Position numbers and translations under genes: made by a program. Below the pieces are notes generated by a model. It worked only from the letters and a program-made list of their open reading frames with translations, made no database searches and had not been told where the DNA came from. Source: Bacteroidales bacterium UBA6397 (GTDB taxonomy: Bacteria > Bacteroidota > Bacteroidia > Bacteroidales > UBA932). Taken from it: DNA of 64,000 nucleotides. Positions 32,851-42,891 of this stretch are shown in pieces. The first letter of the stretch is position 1. The number at the start of each line of letters is the position of its first letter. The stretch spans positions 1 to 64,000 of the forward strand of contig DJQB01000013.1 of the NCBI GenBank assembly GCA_002439875.1, in the 5' to 3' direction.

Positions 32851-34407
32851 TTAGTTATTTCTCGGATTCGCCTCAAGCCCGGCGGCGATCACTTCCTGCG
32901 GAATCTGTACGGCTCTTCTCGGATCATTCACAAGCAGTTCGTCATCGGATTTGCCGCTCCTTACGTGCGAATATTCCATTCCGTACCTCTTTATGTCATT
33001 CCATCTCAGCCCTTCGTGCACTGTGATTACCCTTCTCAGATGTAGGACGCATTGGATAAGGTTCTCGGTGTCACTGTCTGGTATGGAGAATCCTTGAGGG
33101 TGCAGTTCCTTTTTGATGGACCGTTGGCTGCTCTTTTTCAGATGCAGTGGCATGTATGACTTGGATGCGAAATAGTTGATGATCTGACTCTCTGTCATGT
33201 GCGTTCCGGCCATGGAGTTCAAAAGGACATTTATGTCAGCCACGGCACCGTCCTTGTCCTGAGGTGTTTCCAGCAGTTTCGCCTCGGCTCTGCAAAGCAG
33301 CAGCTCGTCGGTGGAGAAGGCCACGTTGACAAGATGCAGGTAACCGATGCCGGCGGTCTTGTCAGTATATTCAAAATACCCGAGAAGCTTAGGCAATGAA
33401 TATTTCTGCTCGAAGCCCCAGATCCCGTTGGACATGTAGAGTTTGTTGTAGCCTCCCCAGGGGCCAGGAAGGATCTCATTCAGCATTATGTCGTAGGCAC
33501 TGCCGTAACGGAGTCCTATGGCGTAGGGGCCCTGGACATAAGGCCATGATGAATTGGCTGTCAGGAGAAGCAGATTGCAGGCTTCGTTGTTTGAGATGTA
33601 AGAGTTGCATCTGAGCTCGAAGTCCGTGGCCAGTTCACTGAAAGCTTTCCAGTTCCTCACGGATTCGGCCGGATTTGAGCCCAGAACCTTGTCGGCATAT
33701 TCGATTACTTTATCGAATCTGTGGTAGTAGAGGTTGAACCTTGCCGCGAAAGCGTAGGCAGCCTTTTGGTTGAAGTGATATTTGGGAACCGTGTAGATGT
33801 CGTCGTTGATCAGTGGCAGAGCCTCTTCTATGTCGCTGTCGATCATCGCGTAGGTGTGCGCGAGCGTTCCGCGCTCTATTCCTTCCGGGAGTACCGTTGT
33901 TTCCGGCTCGGTGGTGTAAGGAATCCCGAGGACTGTTTCAGCCGTGGCCTCGTCGTACGGCAGGCAGAACAGGTTCGCGAGCTGGAAATGAGCGAAGGCC
34001 CTGCAGATGAGGGCCTCGCCTCTTTGAGCGTCATAATCCGATCCACCTCCGAGTTCTTCTATGGCTTTGAGTGCCTGGTTGGCGGAAGCGATCGCGTTGT
34101 AGTGCGCGTCCCAGACACTTTTCGGGGCGTCCGTGTCATCGGTTGTGATGTCTTTCCATTGATAGGCGTCTCCGCACACCTGGCCGTAGGTGTCGTACTG
34201 AGATCCGTTGTCGGTCACATTGTCGGAGGAGAGCTCTGAAATCAACATCGTGGAAACCGTCGGGTAGGCGGAGACGAGCATTTTCGTGACCTTATCCTTA
34301 GAGTCAAGCTCGATGCGGTCGTCCGGGACAGTGTCCAGAAAATCACCGCAGGAAGTTACGGCCAGAGAGATGACAAATAAGTATAAAAGGAATTTGTTCA
34401 TAGCCAT
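32851..34407 (-). CDS. susD: SusD/RagB-family nutrient-binding lipoprotein
   Basis: SusD-like lipoproteins form the lid of SusC channels and bind ligand outside the cell. The 518-residue protein has lipobox LAVTSC followed by GDFLDTVPDDRI, the usual SusD opening; TPR-like helices (ANQALKAIEEL, ALICRAFAHFQLANLFCLPY) and the C-terminal RWNDIKRYGMEY region are typical. The substrate cannot be read from sequence; the neighbouring metallohydrolase hints at protein or peptide rather than glycan. It is the second gene of the operon, 15 bases after susC. Confidence 0.93.
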   Translation of the reverse strand: MAMNKFLLYLFVISLAVTSCGDFLDTVPDDRIELDSKDKVTKMLVSAYPTVSTMLISELSSDNVTDNGSQYDTYGQVCGDAYQWKDITTDDTDAPKSVWDAHYNAIASANQALKAIEELGGGSDYDAQRGEALICRAFAHFQLANLFCLPYDEATAETVLGIPYTTEPETTVLPEGIERGTLAHTYAMIDSDIEEALPLINDDIYTVPKYHFNQKAAYAFAARFNLYYHRFDKVIEYADKVLGSNPAESVRNWKAFSELATDFELRCNSYISNNEACNLLLLTANSSWPYVQGPYAIGLRYGSAYDIMLNEILPGPWGGYNKLYMSNGIWGFEQKYSLPKLLGYFEYTDKTAGIGYLHLVNVAFSTDELLLCRAEAKLLETPQDKDGAVADINVLLNSMAGTHMTESQIINYFASKSYMPLHLKKSSQRSIKKELHPQGFSIPDSDTENLIQCVLHLRRVITVHEGLRWNDIKRYGMEYSHVRSGKSDDELLVNDPRRAVQIPQEVIAAGLEANPRNN

Positions 34408-34422
34408 TAATTCATTAATCGT

Positions 34423-37400
34423 TTAGATACCAAGCCTTAAAGTCAAAGTGAATTGTCTTGGAACAGGGGAGGCCACGCCGCCCGTGTTGAAGAATTCCGG
34501 ATCCTGACCGTTAAGTTTCTTGTCGGAGTAGATCAGGAACAGATTCGTTGCCTGGATCTTGAGCGAGAGGTTGCTGACCTTGAGCCGCTCGATCATATTC
34601 TTTGGGAATGAGTATGACAGCGAAATCTCTTTCATCCTGATGAAATCGCCTTTGGCTATCCTTTCCGTGGAGTAGTTGTAGGCGTTGTAGGCGTAACTGA
34701 GGTATGGATCCTGCTGGTTCGCTCTCTTGTCAGCGATCACCGGCACGTTCGTGATCTTCTCATCGCCACCCGCTGTCCATCTGTTGATGAACTCCCGAGG
34801 CATGGCGTCAAGGTCGCTGTAGACGTTGTGGAACACCGGGTCAAGACGGATGACGTTGCCGAATGAATAGGTTATGAAGGCGTTCAGAGTGAATCCTTTG
34901 TAGTGGAATATATTCCCGATGCTGCCTGTCATAGTAGGGTCGGTCGGCCCCTCATAAACCAGATGGTCTTTCTTGAGCTGTTCCTGGAAATTGATGTCGC
35001 TTACCGTAAGTTCCCCGTTCTCGTTGATGAAAGTCGGGTAGCCGCTCTCGTTAAGTCCTCTGAAATCCATCGAGAACAGAGCCCTCACCGGGTAGCCTTC
35101 CATGGCAAATCCATTGCCGCTGATCATGTCCATCACGGAGGCGTTGGACTGCAGGTCGGTGACCTCGTTCTTCGTGTGCGAGAAGATGAAGTCGGTGTTC
35201 CAACTGAAATCCTTTGTCTTGATGTTGTGTGTCGAGAGGGTGAACTCCACACCGCTGGATTTCATGCTGGCGACATTGGCGAACTTCGCCAACTGACCGC
35301 CGGTGCCTTTTGTGTAGATCAGGCCGATAAGGTCGAAGTTGTTTCTCTTGTACCAGTCGGCTTCAAGGTTGATTCTGTTGTCGATGAACCCGATCTCGGC
35401 TCCGATGTTGAGCTCATGCTTCTTCTCGTAGGTTAACTCGCTGTTCTCCACGCTGGACAGGATGAGTCCGGATTCCTTCACGGAAGTGAACGGGCGCCAC
35501 ACGTTGTAGCTGTTGATTATGGCTTTGGAGTTGCTAACGCTCGACGGCCCCCTGTCAGCGGTCAATGAATATGAAGCCTTGAGCGTCATGTTGGAGACCA
35601 CGTTCTTGATCGGCTGCCAGAACTCCTCCTCATGGGCGTTCCACGCGGTGGAGACATTCCATGTCGGCAGCCATCTTGCCTTGCGGCTCTTTCCCAGTTT
35701 GTTGGAGCCTTCGTAGCGTACTGTTCCGTTCAGGGTGTATCTTCCTTTGTAGGAATATGTCCCTGTCCCGAAGAAGGAAACCTCCCTCTGCCTTGTCCTG
35801 TCCACGGAATAGTAGCCGGAGTTCTCCTCGTTGCCCTGCTTGAAATAGAGATAGTCGTAAGACGGGAGCATTCCCATGTCATACTGCATGCCCACTCCGT
35901 TGAACCATGTCCTTTCCCTGTCCACGGAGTTTGTCTCCATTCCTCCGAACATATTCACGATGTGATCCTCGCCGAAGACATCGTTGTAGCTTGCCGTGGC
36001 CCTGAAGTCGTAGCTCTCCATTGAGTATTTCGTCTCACGGTAGAAACCTCCCACCGGCAGCACGGAGACCGGAAGGGAGTTGGCCTTGTCCGGGTCGGTG
36101 TAGAGCCAAGGGTTCGCGCTTCTCATTGTGGCGTCGTCCATCGCCCTGAATGCCCATGCCTGGTTCGAATAATCCGTGATGGTGTGGCTTTGAACGGTAG
36201 ATGATGTCTTGTAGGCACCAAGTACAGAGAGCTCCAGCGGTTTGACCGGATGCCATTTCATCTCTCCTTGGAACTTCAGATCGGTGACCTTGAGGTCGAT
36301 GTAGTTGTTGTCAAGCTCATGCAGGATATTGAACGGCGCGTAGTTTCTGACGTAATACTCATTTGGATCCAGCGTCCTGGAAGTGTTGAGTGCGTAGGAG
36401 TATGGGTTGATGTCGAAGTCCCTCTTCACCTCACCGCTGAGCGGATCGACCGAGGAACTTAAGGTGCCCGGAGCCCTTTGTTTTCTGTAGGAAGCGTTGC
36501 CGATGAGGTTCAGGGACAAGGTTTCCGTGATGTGGTAGAGAGCGTTGAGGTTGGCGGTGTAACGCTTGACTGAACTCTGCCGTGTCCACCCTGGGTCGTT
36601 CATGACGCTGAGGGATGTGTAGTAGGAGGCTTTGTCTGTTCCGCTTGACATGCTGACCGCGTGATTTCGTGAGATATTGTCATTGAACAGTATGTCAAAC
36701 CAGTCCGTGTTCCGGTACTCGGCCTCGCGCAGGTAAGCGTTTTTCGCCTCCTCGGTGTTCATCAGGCCGAACGAGCCGCTTGCCGCGTTGAATTGATTGA
36801 TCAGATGATACATCTTCCCATAGACTCCGCTGTTGGATGCCCGATAGACATCCGCCAGGTTGAGGTAGCCGGCCTGCTCCATTTCCTTGTAAACGCCCAT
36901 CTGTTCTTGGGAATTCAGGATGTTGAAACGTTTGTAAGTCGGCTTGAGACGGTAGCTGTACTCGCCCGTGTATGTGATTTTGTTGCTCCCCGCATGTCCT
37001 TTCTTGGTGGTCACGACAATGACTCCGGCCATCGCGCGCGCTCCATAGATAGAGGTGGCCGAGCCATCTTTCAGGATCTGGAAACTCTCGATGTCGTCGG
37101 CGTTGAGGCCAGCTATGGCGGAACTGATCAATGTCACCGCGTCTCCGCTGGAAAGGTTGTCCGCATCGACCTCGGCAACGTCTTCCATGATTACACCGTC
37201 CACAACCCACAGCGGTTTTGAGCTACCGTAGATGGATGTCGCTCCACGGACCCTGATCTTAGGGGATGTTCCGAAAGTCCCGGACACGTTCTGTACGGAC
37301 ACACCGGCGGCTCTGCCCTCAAGGGCGCGGCTGATCTCCGCCACTCCGTCCAGTTTGACTTCGTCCGCGCTCAGTTTTGTGGTGGCTCCGGTGAAGAGGC

Positions 37401-37748
37401 GCTTGTCCATCTTCTGCATTCCGGTCACGACAACCCCTTCGAGAACCTCCGTGTCGGATTCCATAGTGATCCTAATCTCGCCGGACGTGATGGCCACGTC
37501 CTTTGGTTTCATGCCAAGACAGCTGATTTCCAAAGTTTTCGCTGATTGACCGACCTTGAGAGAGAACTTTCCGTCAACATCCGTGATCGTCGCGTTCTTG
37601 GTCCCTTTCTCAAGGATCACCGCTCCGATGACAGGCAGGCCATCGTCTGATGAGATGACCACACCGCTGACAACCCGGGAGTCCTGTCCAAACAAACACC
37701 CAGTGCCTGCCATGACGCAGGCAATCATCAAGCATAAAAGTGCTTCAT
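34423..37748 (-). CDS. susC: SusC/RagA-family TonB-dependent outer-membrane transporter, start region frameshifted
   Basis: SusC-type channels import ligands with energy from TonB. The product has the N-terminal carboxypeptidase-like domain (VVSGVVISSDDGLPVIGAV), a plug (GVVVTGM; RVRGATSIYGSSKPLWVVDGV; ILKDGSATSIYGARAMAGVIVVTTKKG) and a 22-strand barrel ending RQFTLTLRLGI. As written, the ATG at 37748 gives only MKHFYA before a stop. One extra base in the A4 run at 37736-37739 would give MKHFLCLMIACVMAGTGC, an excellent signal peptide running into the main frame. Without it, translation would have to start at a TTG (37731) or the next ATG with a poor signal peptide. Likely a sequencing error, a mutation, or a phase switch. 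Confidence 0.85.
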
Positions 37749-37988
37749 GTATTAAATAAGTTAATTAATCGAATGCGGTGTGCCTTCTCGCAAGACAGCG
37801 CATCCATTTGTTAATGTTCATTCGCTGTATCCACCAGTCAAAGACATCAAATGTTGGGGAAAATGCCTTCCACGGCTTTTGACACGGCATTTTTACTCAT
37901 ATTTTTGTGAAGTTAATCAATTAAGTCGTTAATACAATGAGAAATTTTAACTATATCGTTTTGTCAGTCCGATGTTCCGGAACAGGGA
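37749..37988 (-). other. Upstream region of the susC operon
   Basis: AT-rich region with two related TTAATT-based stretches (near 37762 and 37917). I find no exact TAnnTTTG box on the minus strand, unlike several housekeeping genes here, so this operon may use another sigma factor or an activator. No regulator gene is adjacent. Confidence 0.35.
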
Positions 37989-38987
37989 TTATCTTTTGAG
38001 TTGCCCTGTCCGGTGACTCTGCTCATAAAGTTCGAGGGAGTTGATTACGTTTTGCCAGATGCTGTAGAGACCGCCAGCGACAGAAGTCACAGGAGTCAAG
38101 TAGGAGTAGCCTAGCCAGATCAAGAAGCCGGAGTTCTTCTGGCCGAGGGCTTGGCCTGCGGTTGTCTCATCGGCATGGAGGGTTCCAGTGTCTTTGGTCT
38201 TGTTGGCCTTTTTGCCAGCCAATCTTCCGATGGAGAATTGCGTTAGTGTACAAACTAGTGATACTATTCCGATCATGATTGCTGTCCACACAGAGATTCT
38301 GCTGTTCATTAGTGATTCAGTGGCCAGATAGATGGAAAACATCAATGCCAACCCCCAAAAGTAGAATGCCCATTCGGTGAAGCGCAAGAGCCAGCGTTGA
38401 AGCCTTCTCATTGTGTAGCGTATGAGCCATGCAAGAAGGAGTGGGAAGACCAGAAGTGGGAATATTTTCGCGCAGATTGCCAAGAATCCCTCAAAGAATG
38501 AGGCTCCTGCCTCCGAATTTACGATTGGGATTGCGATAGGAAGGACAATTGCTGCCGAAATGTTGATCAGTACCACGTAAGAAATGGTGTCTGAGAGACT
38601 TCCCCCCAACTTCTTGGTGATGACACCGGCCGCTGCAGCGGTAGGGCAGATGAAGCAAAGCATGGCGCATTCCGCGAGTATCCGCGCGTCCCCGTCAGGA
38701 AGCGCTGTGACAAGCCAGGTTAGCGCAGCGAACGTTATGATCTGGAATGCTAGCACAAAGAAATGCCACCTGCGGAACCTTAGATCATGCGGAGAAATCG
38801 TGTTGAACTGAAGGAACAGCATGATTGCCATGAAAACCGGTTGGACATTCTTAGAGAGCTCGGAGAACCCAGGTTCAACGTTGGTGTGTAACGGTTTGAC
38901 CAGAAATAAGACCAGATACGAAACGATTCCGATGAAGATTGCCAACGGTAGCATCCAGTCCTTGATGAATTTCACAACTTTAGCCAT
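37989..38987 (-). CDS. BASS-like (bile acid:sodium symporter superfamily) membrane carrier
   Basis: From the ATG giving MAKVVKFIKDWMLPLAIFIG the product has 332 residues with about nine to ten hydrophobic helices (AIFIGIVSYLVLFLV; FQIITFAALTWLVTAL; CAMLCFICPTAAAAGVI; VLINISAAIVLPIAIPI). CFICPTAAAAGV resembles the crossover-helix region of BASS carriers. The longer frame begins inside the cysH region and lacks support. It lies 74 bases after cysH, with its own -7-like box, so a link with sulfur compounds is possible but unproven. Confidence 0.7.
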   Translation of the reverse strand: MAKVVKFIKDWMLPLAIFIGIVSYLVLFLVKPLHTNVEPGFSELSKNVQPVFMAIMLFLQFNTISPHDLRFRRWHFFVLAFQIITFAALTWLVTALPDGDARILAECAMLCFICPTAAAAGVITKKLGGSLSDTISYVVLINISAAIVLPIAIPIVNSEAGASFFEGFLAICAKIFPLLVFPLLLAWLIRYTMRRLQRWLLRFTEWAFYFWGLALMFSIYLATESLMNSRISVWTAIMIGIVSLVCTLTQFSIGRLAGKKANKTKDTGTLHADETTAGQALGQKNSGFLIWLGYSYLTPVTSVAGGLYSIWQNVINSLELYEQSHRTGQLKR

Positions 38988-39006
38988 AATCCCATTATTC
39001 GTGCCG

Positions 39007-39014
39007 CAAATGTA
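39007..39014 (-). promoter_or_regulatory. -7-type box upstream of the BASS-like carrier
   Basis: TACATTTG on the minus strand fits TAnnTTTG, about 20 bases before the ATG. No -33 element is evident. Confidence 0.35.
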
Positions 39015-39061
39015 CGGAAAAAAATCAACTTGCGGGCACTTTACGATCTCATCAAGAAGCC

Positions 39062-39802
39062 TTACTTCCTCGAATGAAGACCACACTCTCGATGATCCGG
39101 GTCTTCCCACCACCAGCGTCCGGCGCGGATGTCTTCTCCGGGCTGGACTGCCCTGGTGCATGGCTGGCAACCGATGCTTGGGAATCCCTGTTCATGCAAC
39201 TTATTGTAGGGAACACCGTTTCTCTTGACGTAGGACTTCACCTGCTCCTCTGTCCACAAGATGAGAGGGTTGAGCTTGATGACATTGTCCGCGGCGTCAT
39301 ATTCGACCATCTGCATTTCCGCCCTTGTGACAGACTGCTCGCGGCGAAGTCCGCTCACCCAGACCTGCACTCCTTGAAGAGCGCGTTTCAGAGGCTCGAC
39401 CTTGCGGATGTCGCAACACAGATGCCTAAGCTCCACACTGTCATAGAACAGATTGATGCCGTGTTCCCTTACCATTTTCTGTACATTATGGAAGTCAGGG
39501 AAGTAAACCTCGATTTTGATCCCGTACTGCATATTGGTCCGATCTATCAGGTCGTATGTCTGAGGAAACTGCCGTCCTGTGTCCAGAGTGAAAATCCTCG
39601 CATCCTTGCGGATCTTGACCATCATGTCAGTAATGGTCTGATCCTCATAGCTCAGGCTTGATGACAACGCGGTGGATGACGGGAAAGCCCCCAGAAAATA
39701 CTCAAGAGCCTTTTCCGGGGTCTGCCCCATAAATTCCGTATTTTTCTCCGCGACGTAGGCCTCGCGGTCCTCCTGCGGCATTAAGGCGAATTTTTCTTCC
39801 AT
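39062..39802 (-). CDS. cysH: Adenylylsulfate (APS) reductase, thioredoxin type
   Basis: The enzyme reduces activated sulfate to sulfite. The 246-residue product carries SYEDQTITDMMVKI and FTLDTGRQFPQTYDLIDR (PAPS-reductase fold), and the four Cys of a [4Fe-4S] cluster in ELRHLCCDIRKVEPL and GFPSIGCQPCTRAV. That cluster marks the APS-using type rather than the PAPS-using one, and no cysC kinase is nearby. The final Cys in RECGLH is the one that forms the thiosulfonate. I choose the ATG giving MEEKFALMPQEDREAYV, 7 bases after the cysN stop. Confidence 0.92.
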   Translation of the reverse strand: MEEKFALMPQEDREAYVAEKNTEFMGQTPEKALEYFLGAFPSSTALSSSLSYEDQTITDMMVKIRKDARIFTLDTGRQFPQTYDLIDRTNMQYGIKIEVYFPDFHNVQKMVREHGINLFYDSVELRHLCCDIRKVEPLKRALQGVQVWVSGLRREQSVTRAEMQMVEYDAADNVIKLNPLILWTEEQVKSYVKRNGVPYNKLHEQGFPSIGCQPCTRAVQPGEDIRAGRWWWEDPDHRECGLHSRK

Positions 39803-39809
39803 GGCGATA

Positions 39810-41096
39810 TTATATTTCATCAGGTACAATCATTCCAGCACCTACGGTGTCATTGGTGCCCTCTTCGATGAAGATAAGGCTACCCATGGTCCTGTTGTCC
39901 TTGTAGTAATCGAACACAAGCGGATCCGCGGTCTTGATGCGCACCCTTGCGATATCATTCATCACAAGTTTGTCCGTGTCGAATATTTTCTCCCGTGTGT
40001 TGATGTCTATCTTGTACTCGATTTCCCTGACGATCCCGAGAGTCTGCATTGTGGCATGACGGATGATGTATTTCTTACCCTGCCGGAGAGGCGAGTTACG
40101 GAACCAGCATACATTCAGCAGCACCTCTTGCTCCATCATAGGCTGCACACCATTCTCCGAAACGATCACATCTCCCCGGCTTATGTCGATGTCGTCCGCA
40201 AGCGTGACATCCACAGACTCCGGAGTCACAGCGGATTTTAGGCTCTTCTCGCCAAGATATATACCCGTCACTTTGGAGGTCATCTCGGAAGGATAAACCT
40301 TTACCGCATCCCCGACTTTCAGGGAACCTTCGGCAAGACGGCCTGCATATCCCCTGAAATCAGGGAACTTGGAAGAAATAGGTCTGATGACATACTGGAC
40401 AGGAAGCCGCATCCTGTCATTGGCCTCGACCGGCAGCTGGACAGTCTCAAGAAAATCAAGAAGAGCCTTCCCCTTGTACCAAGGCATGTTCCCGGATTTG
40501 TTCACCACATTGTCACCAAGCTTGGCGGAGATGGGGATGAATGTGACATCACCGAGCTCCAGGGAAGATGCCATCTCCTTGTAATCCGCGACGATCTTGT
40601 TGAACACCTCCTCAGAGAAATCCACAAGGTCCATCTTGTTCACACAAACCACCACTTTCCTGATGGCAAGAAGCGATGCGATGTAAGAATGCCTGACAGT
40701 CTGTTCCATGATCCCGTGTCTTGCATCCACAAGTATCACGGCCAGATCCGCTGTGGAAGCCCCCGTCACCATATTCCTTGTGTATTGAATATGGCCTGGG
40801 GTGTCGGCGATGATGAACTTCCTCTTCGGTGTGGCGAAGTATCTGTATGCTACATCAATGGTGATTCCCTGCTCACGCTCCGCGCGAAGTCCGTCAGTAA
40901 GCAACGCCAGATTCACCTCCTCATTGCCCCTGCTTCTCGAAGCCTCTTCGACAGCCTCAAGCTGATCCTCGAAGATGGACTTGGAGTCGTACAAGAGTCT
41001 ACCTATTAATGTACTTTTACCATCATCCACGCTGCCTGCCGTGGTAAAACGGAGCAGCTGCATGTCTAAGTACCCTTTTGTATTCTGTGTTTCCAT
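39810..41096 (-). CDS. cysN: Sulfate adenylyltransferase subunit 1 (GTPase)
   Basis: CysN is the GTPase partner that drives ATP sulfurylase (CysD). The 428-residue protein has the elongation-factor-like G domain: GSVDDGKSTLIGRLL (P-loop), EREQGITIDVAYRYF (switch I), DTPGHIQYTRNMVTGAS (G3), CVNKMDLVDF (G4); EF-Tu-like beta domains follow. No APS kinase (CysC) domain is fused, in agreement with the APS reductase downstream. It lies between cysD and cysH. Confidence 0.95.
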   Translation of the reverse strand: METQNTKGYLDMQLLRFTTAGSVDDGKSTLIGRLLYDSKSIFEDQLEAVEEASRSRGNEEVNLALLTDGLRAEREQGITIDVAYRYFATPKRKFIIADTPGHIQYTRNMVTGASTADLAVILVDARHGIMEQTVRHSYIASLLAIRKVVVCVNKMDLVDFSEEVFNKIVADYKEMASSLELGDVTFIPISAKLGDNVVNKSGNMPWYKGKALLDFLETVQLPVEANDRMRLPVQYVIRPISSKFPDFRGYAGRLAEGSLKVGDAVKVYPSEMTSKVTGIYLGEKSLKSAVTPESVDVTLADDIDISRGDVIVSENGVQPMMEQEVLLNVCWFRNSPLRQGKKYIIRHATMQTLGIVREIEYKIDINTREKIFDTDKLVMNDIARVRIKTADPLVFDYYKDNRTMGSLIFIEEGTNDTVGAGMIVPDEI

Positions 41097-41144
41097 TTTT
41101 TTACTTTTTAATTGTTGACCTTATTCCAATACAGCGGGCACCTG

Positions 41145-42050
41145 TTAAAAATATCCAGCCTTCTTGCGATCCTCCATTGATGTTTCGGATCGCTTGTCGT
41201 CAGCCCTTCCTCCACGCTCAGTGACACGGGAAGATGCGATTTCATCGATTATGTCCTCAATGCTGTGCGCGTGAGACAATGTCAATCCTGTGCAGGTGAC
41301 ATCACCGATGGTCCTGCATCTGACCTCTTTTTCTACAACCTCCTCCTCAGGACGCCGCGGGATCACAGCCGGTTCAGCGGCAAGCCACTGTCCATCACGG
41401 AAGAATACTTTTCTTGTATGGGTGTAGTACAGACTCGGAAGTTCAATGCCTTCCTGATAAATGTACTGCCACACGTCCATCTCCGTCCAGTTGCTGATCG
41501 GGAACACGCGGAAATGCTCGCCGACATTCTTCATGCCATTATAGATGTTCCAAAGCTCAGGACGTTGATTCTTCGGATTCCACTGCCCGAATTCATCCCG
41601 ATGGGAGAAGATCCTCTCTTTTGCCCTCGCCTTCTCCTCATCACGCCTTGCGCCACCGCACGCGGCATCGAATTTATACTTGGCCAATGTGTCCAGAAGG
41701 GTCACAGTCTGGAGTTTGTTGCGGCTCGCATTGTAACCGGTCTCCTCCTTTGCCTTGCCCTCGTCAATCGACTCCTGTACATAGCCTACTATAAGATCCG
41801 CTCCAAGTTTCTTGACAAGCTCGTCGCGGTATGTGATGGTCTCGGGGAAGTTATGTCCCGTGTCGATGTGAACCAGCGGGAACGGAATTTTCGCCGGATA
41901 GAAGGCCTTATATGCCAAATAAGTAAGTACAATGGAGTCCTTTCCGCCGGAGAAAAGGATGCACGGACGCTCAAACTGCGCCGCGACCTCCCTGAGTATG
42001 TAGATGGACTCCGCCTCAAGCTCTTTAAGGTGCGTAAGATGTTCGCTCAT
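41145..42050 (-). CDS. cysD: Sulfate adenylyltransferase subunit 2
   Basis: CysD makes APS from ATP and sulfate. The 301-residue protein has the PP-loop SGGKDSIVLTYLAYKAF near residue 35, LVHIDTGHNFPETITYRDE, GGARRDEEKARAKERIFS and the C-terminal RTIGDVTCTGLTLSHAHSIEDI region typical of the family. It is first in the cysD-cysN-cysH unit; two -7-like boxes lie in the 65-base gap before it. Confidence 0.95.
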   Translation of the reverse strand: MSEHLTHLKELEAESIYILREVAAQFERPCILFSGGKDSIVLTYLAYKAFYPAKIPFPLVHIDTGHNFPETITYRDELVKKLGADLIVGYVQESIDEGKAKEETGYNASRNKLQTVTLLDTLAKYKFDAACGGARRDEEKARAKERIFSHRDEFGQWNPKNQRPELWNIYNGMKNVGEHFRVFPISNWTEMDVWQYIYQEGIELPSLYYTHTRKVFFRDGQWLAAEPAVIPRRPEEEVVEKEVRCRTIGDVTCTGLTLSHAHSIEDIIDEIASSRVTERGGRADDKRSETSMEDRKKAGYF

Positions 42051-42073
42051 TTTATATTGTTCTTTTATAACCT

Positions 42074-42094
42074 CAAAAATAATTTACAAATATA
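42074..42094 (-). promoter_or_regulatory. -7-type boxes upstream of cysD
   Basis: On the minus strand TATATTTG (42094-42087) and TATTTTTG (42081-42074) both fit TAnnTTTG, 24-44 bases before cysD. Neither has a clear TTTG at the right distance. This is the only gap between the pst and cys operons. Confidence 0.4.
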
Positions 42095-42115
42095 CTACTT
42101 TCCCGCCGATGATAC

Positions 42116-42889
42116 CTAACTGAACACACCGGACAGATACTTCCTCGTCAGCTCCTCCTTAGGATTTCCGAACACTTGCTTTGCGTCGCCGATCTCTATG
42201 ACCTCGCCAAGATAAAGGAACACGGCATAGTCGGCGATGCGAAGAGCCTGCCTCAATGTGTGTGTCACCATTATTATGGAATATTTTTCCTTAAGCTTCA
42301 CGAAGAGGTCCTCGACCGTCTTGCTGGAAACAGGATCTAATGCGCTTGTGGCCTCATCCGCAAGGATGTAATCCGGTTCCACCGCAAGGCTTCTCGCAAG
42401 GCACAGGCGCTGCTGCTGACCGATGGAAAGGCGCATCGCCGAATTCTGCAGGCGGTCTTTCACCTCATCCCAAAGTCCGACTTCCGTCAGATATCTTTCC
42501 ACAACCTCTGCCAGTTCCTTCTTTTTGGTGTGCATTCCATGGATCCGGCAGCCATACGCGACATTGTCGAATATGGACATGGGCAATGGACACGGTCGCT
42601 GCGGTACAAGACCCACACGTCTCCGAAGTTCAATAAGTTCACTGTACCTCGCACCGATGATGTTCTGGTCACCGAGGAGTATCTGACCGCTTACTTTTAC
42701 ATCATCAACATTGTCAATCAGCCTGTTGAGGCTTTTCAGCAATGTGCTTTTACCGCAGCCTGAAGGCCCTACGATGCACGTTATCTTATTCTTCGGAAAA
42801 GTCAGATTGATGTTTTTCAGAATTTGACGACCTTCTATCGAAAGGTTGAAATCCTTGACCACCATCTGGTCCTTGTCATTATGTTCCAT
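42116..42889 (-). CDS. pstB: Phosphate ABC transporter ATP-binding protein
   Basis: PstB energises high-affinity phosphate import. The 257-residue protein has Walker A GPSGCGKSTLLKSLNR, GLVPQRPCPLPMSIFDNVAYG around the Q-loop, and Walker B DYILADEATSALDP. The ABC signature reads LSIGQQQRL instead of the usual LSGGQQQRL, a conservative but uncommon change. It follows pstA after 2 bases and ends the operon. Confidence 0.95.
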   Translation of the reverse strand: MEHNDKDQMVVKDFNLSIEGRQILKNINLTFPKNKITCIVGPSGCGKSTLLKSLNRLIDNVDDVKVSGQILLGDQNIIGARYSELIELRRRVGLVPQRPCPLPMSIFDNVAYGCRIHGMHTKKKELAEVVERYLTEVGLWDEVKDRLQNSAMRLSIGQQQRLCLARSLAVEPDYILADEATSALDPVSSKTVEDLFVKLKEKYSIIMVTHTLRQALRIADYAVFLYLGEVIEIGDAKQVFGNPKEELTRKYLSGVFS

Positions 42890-42891
42890 AA

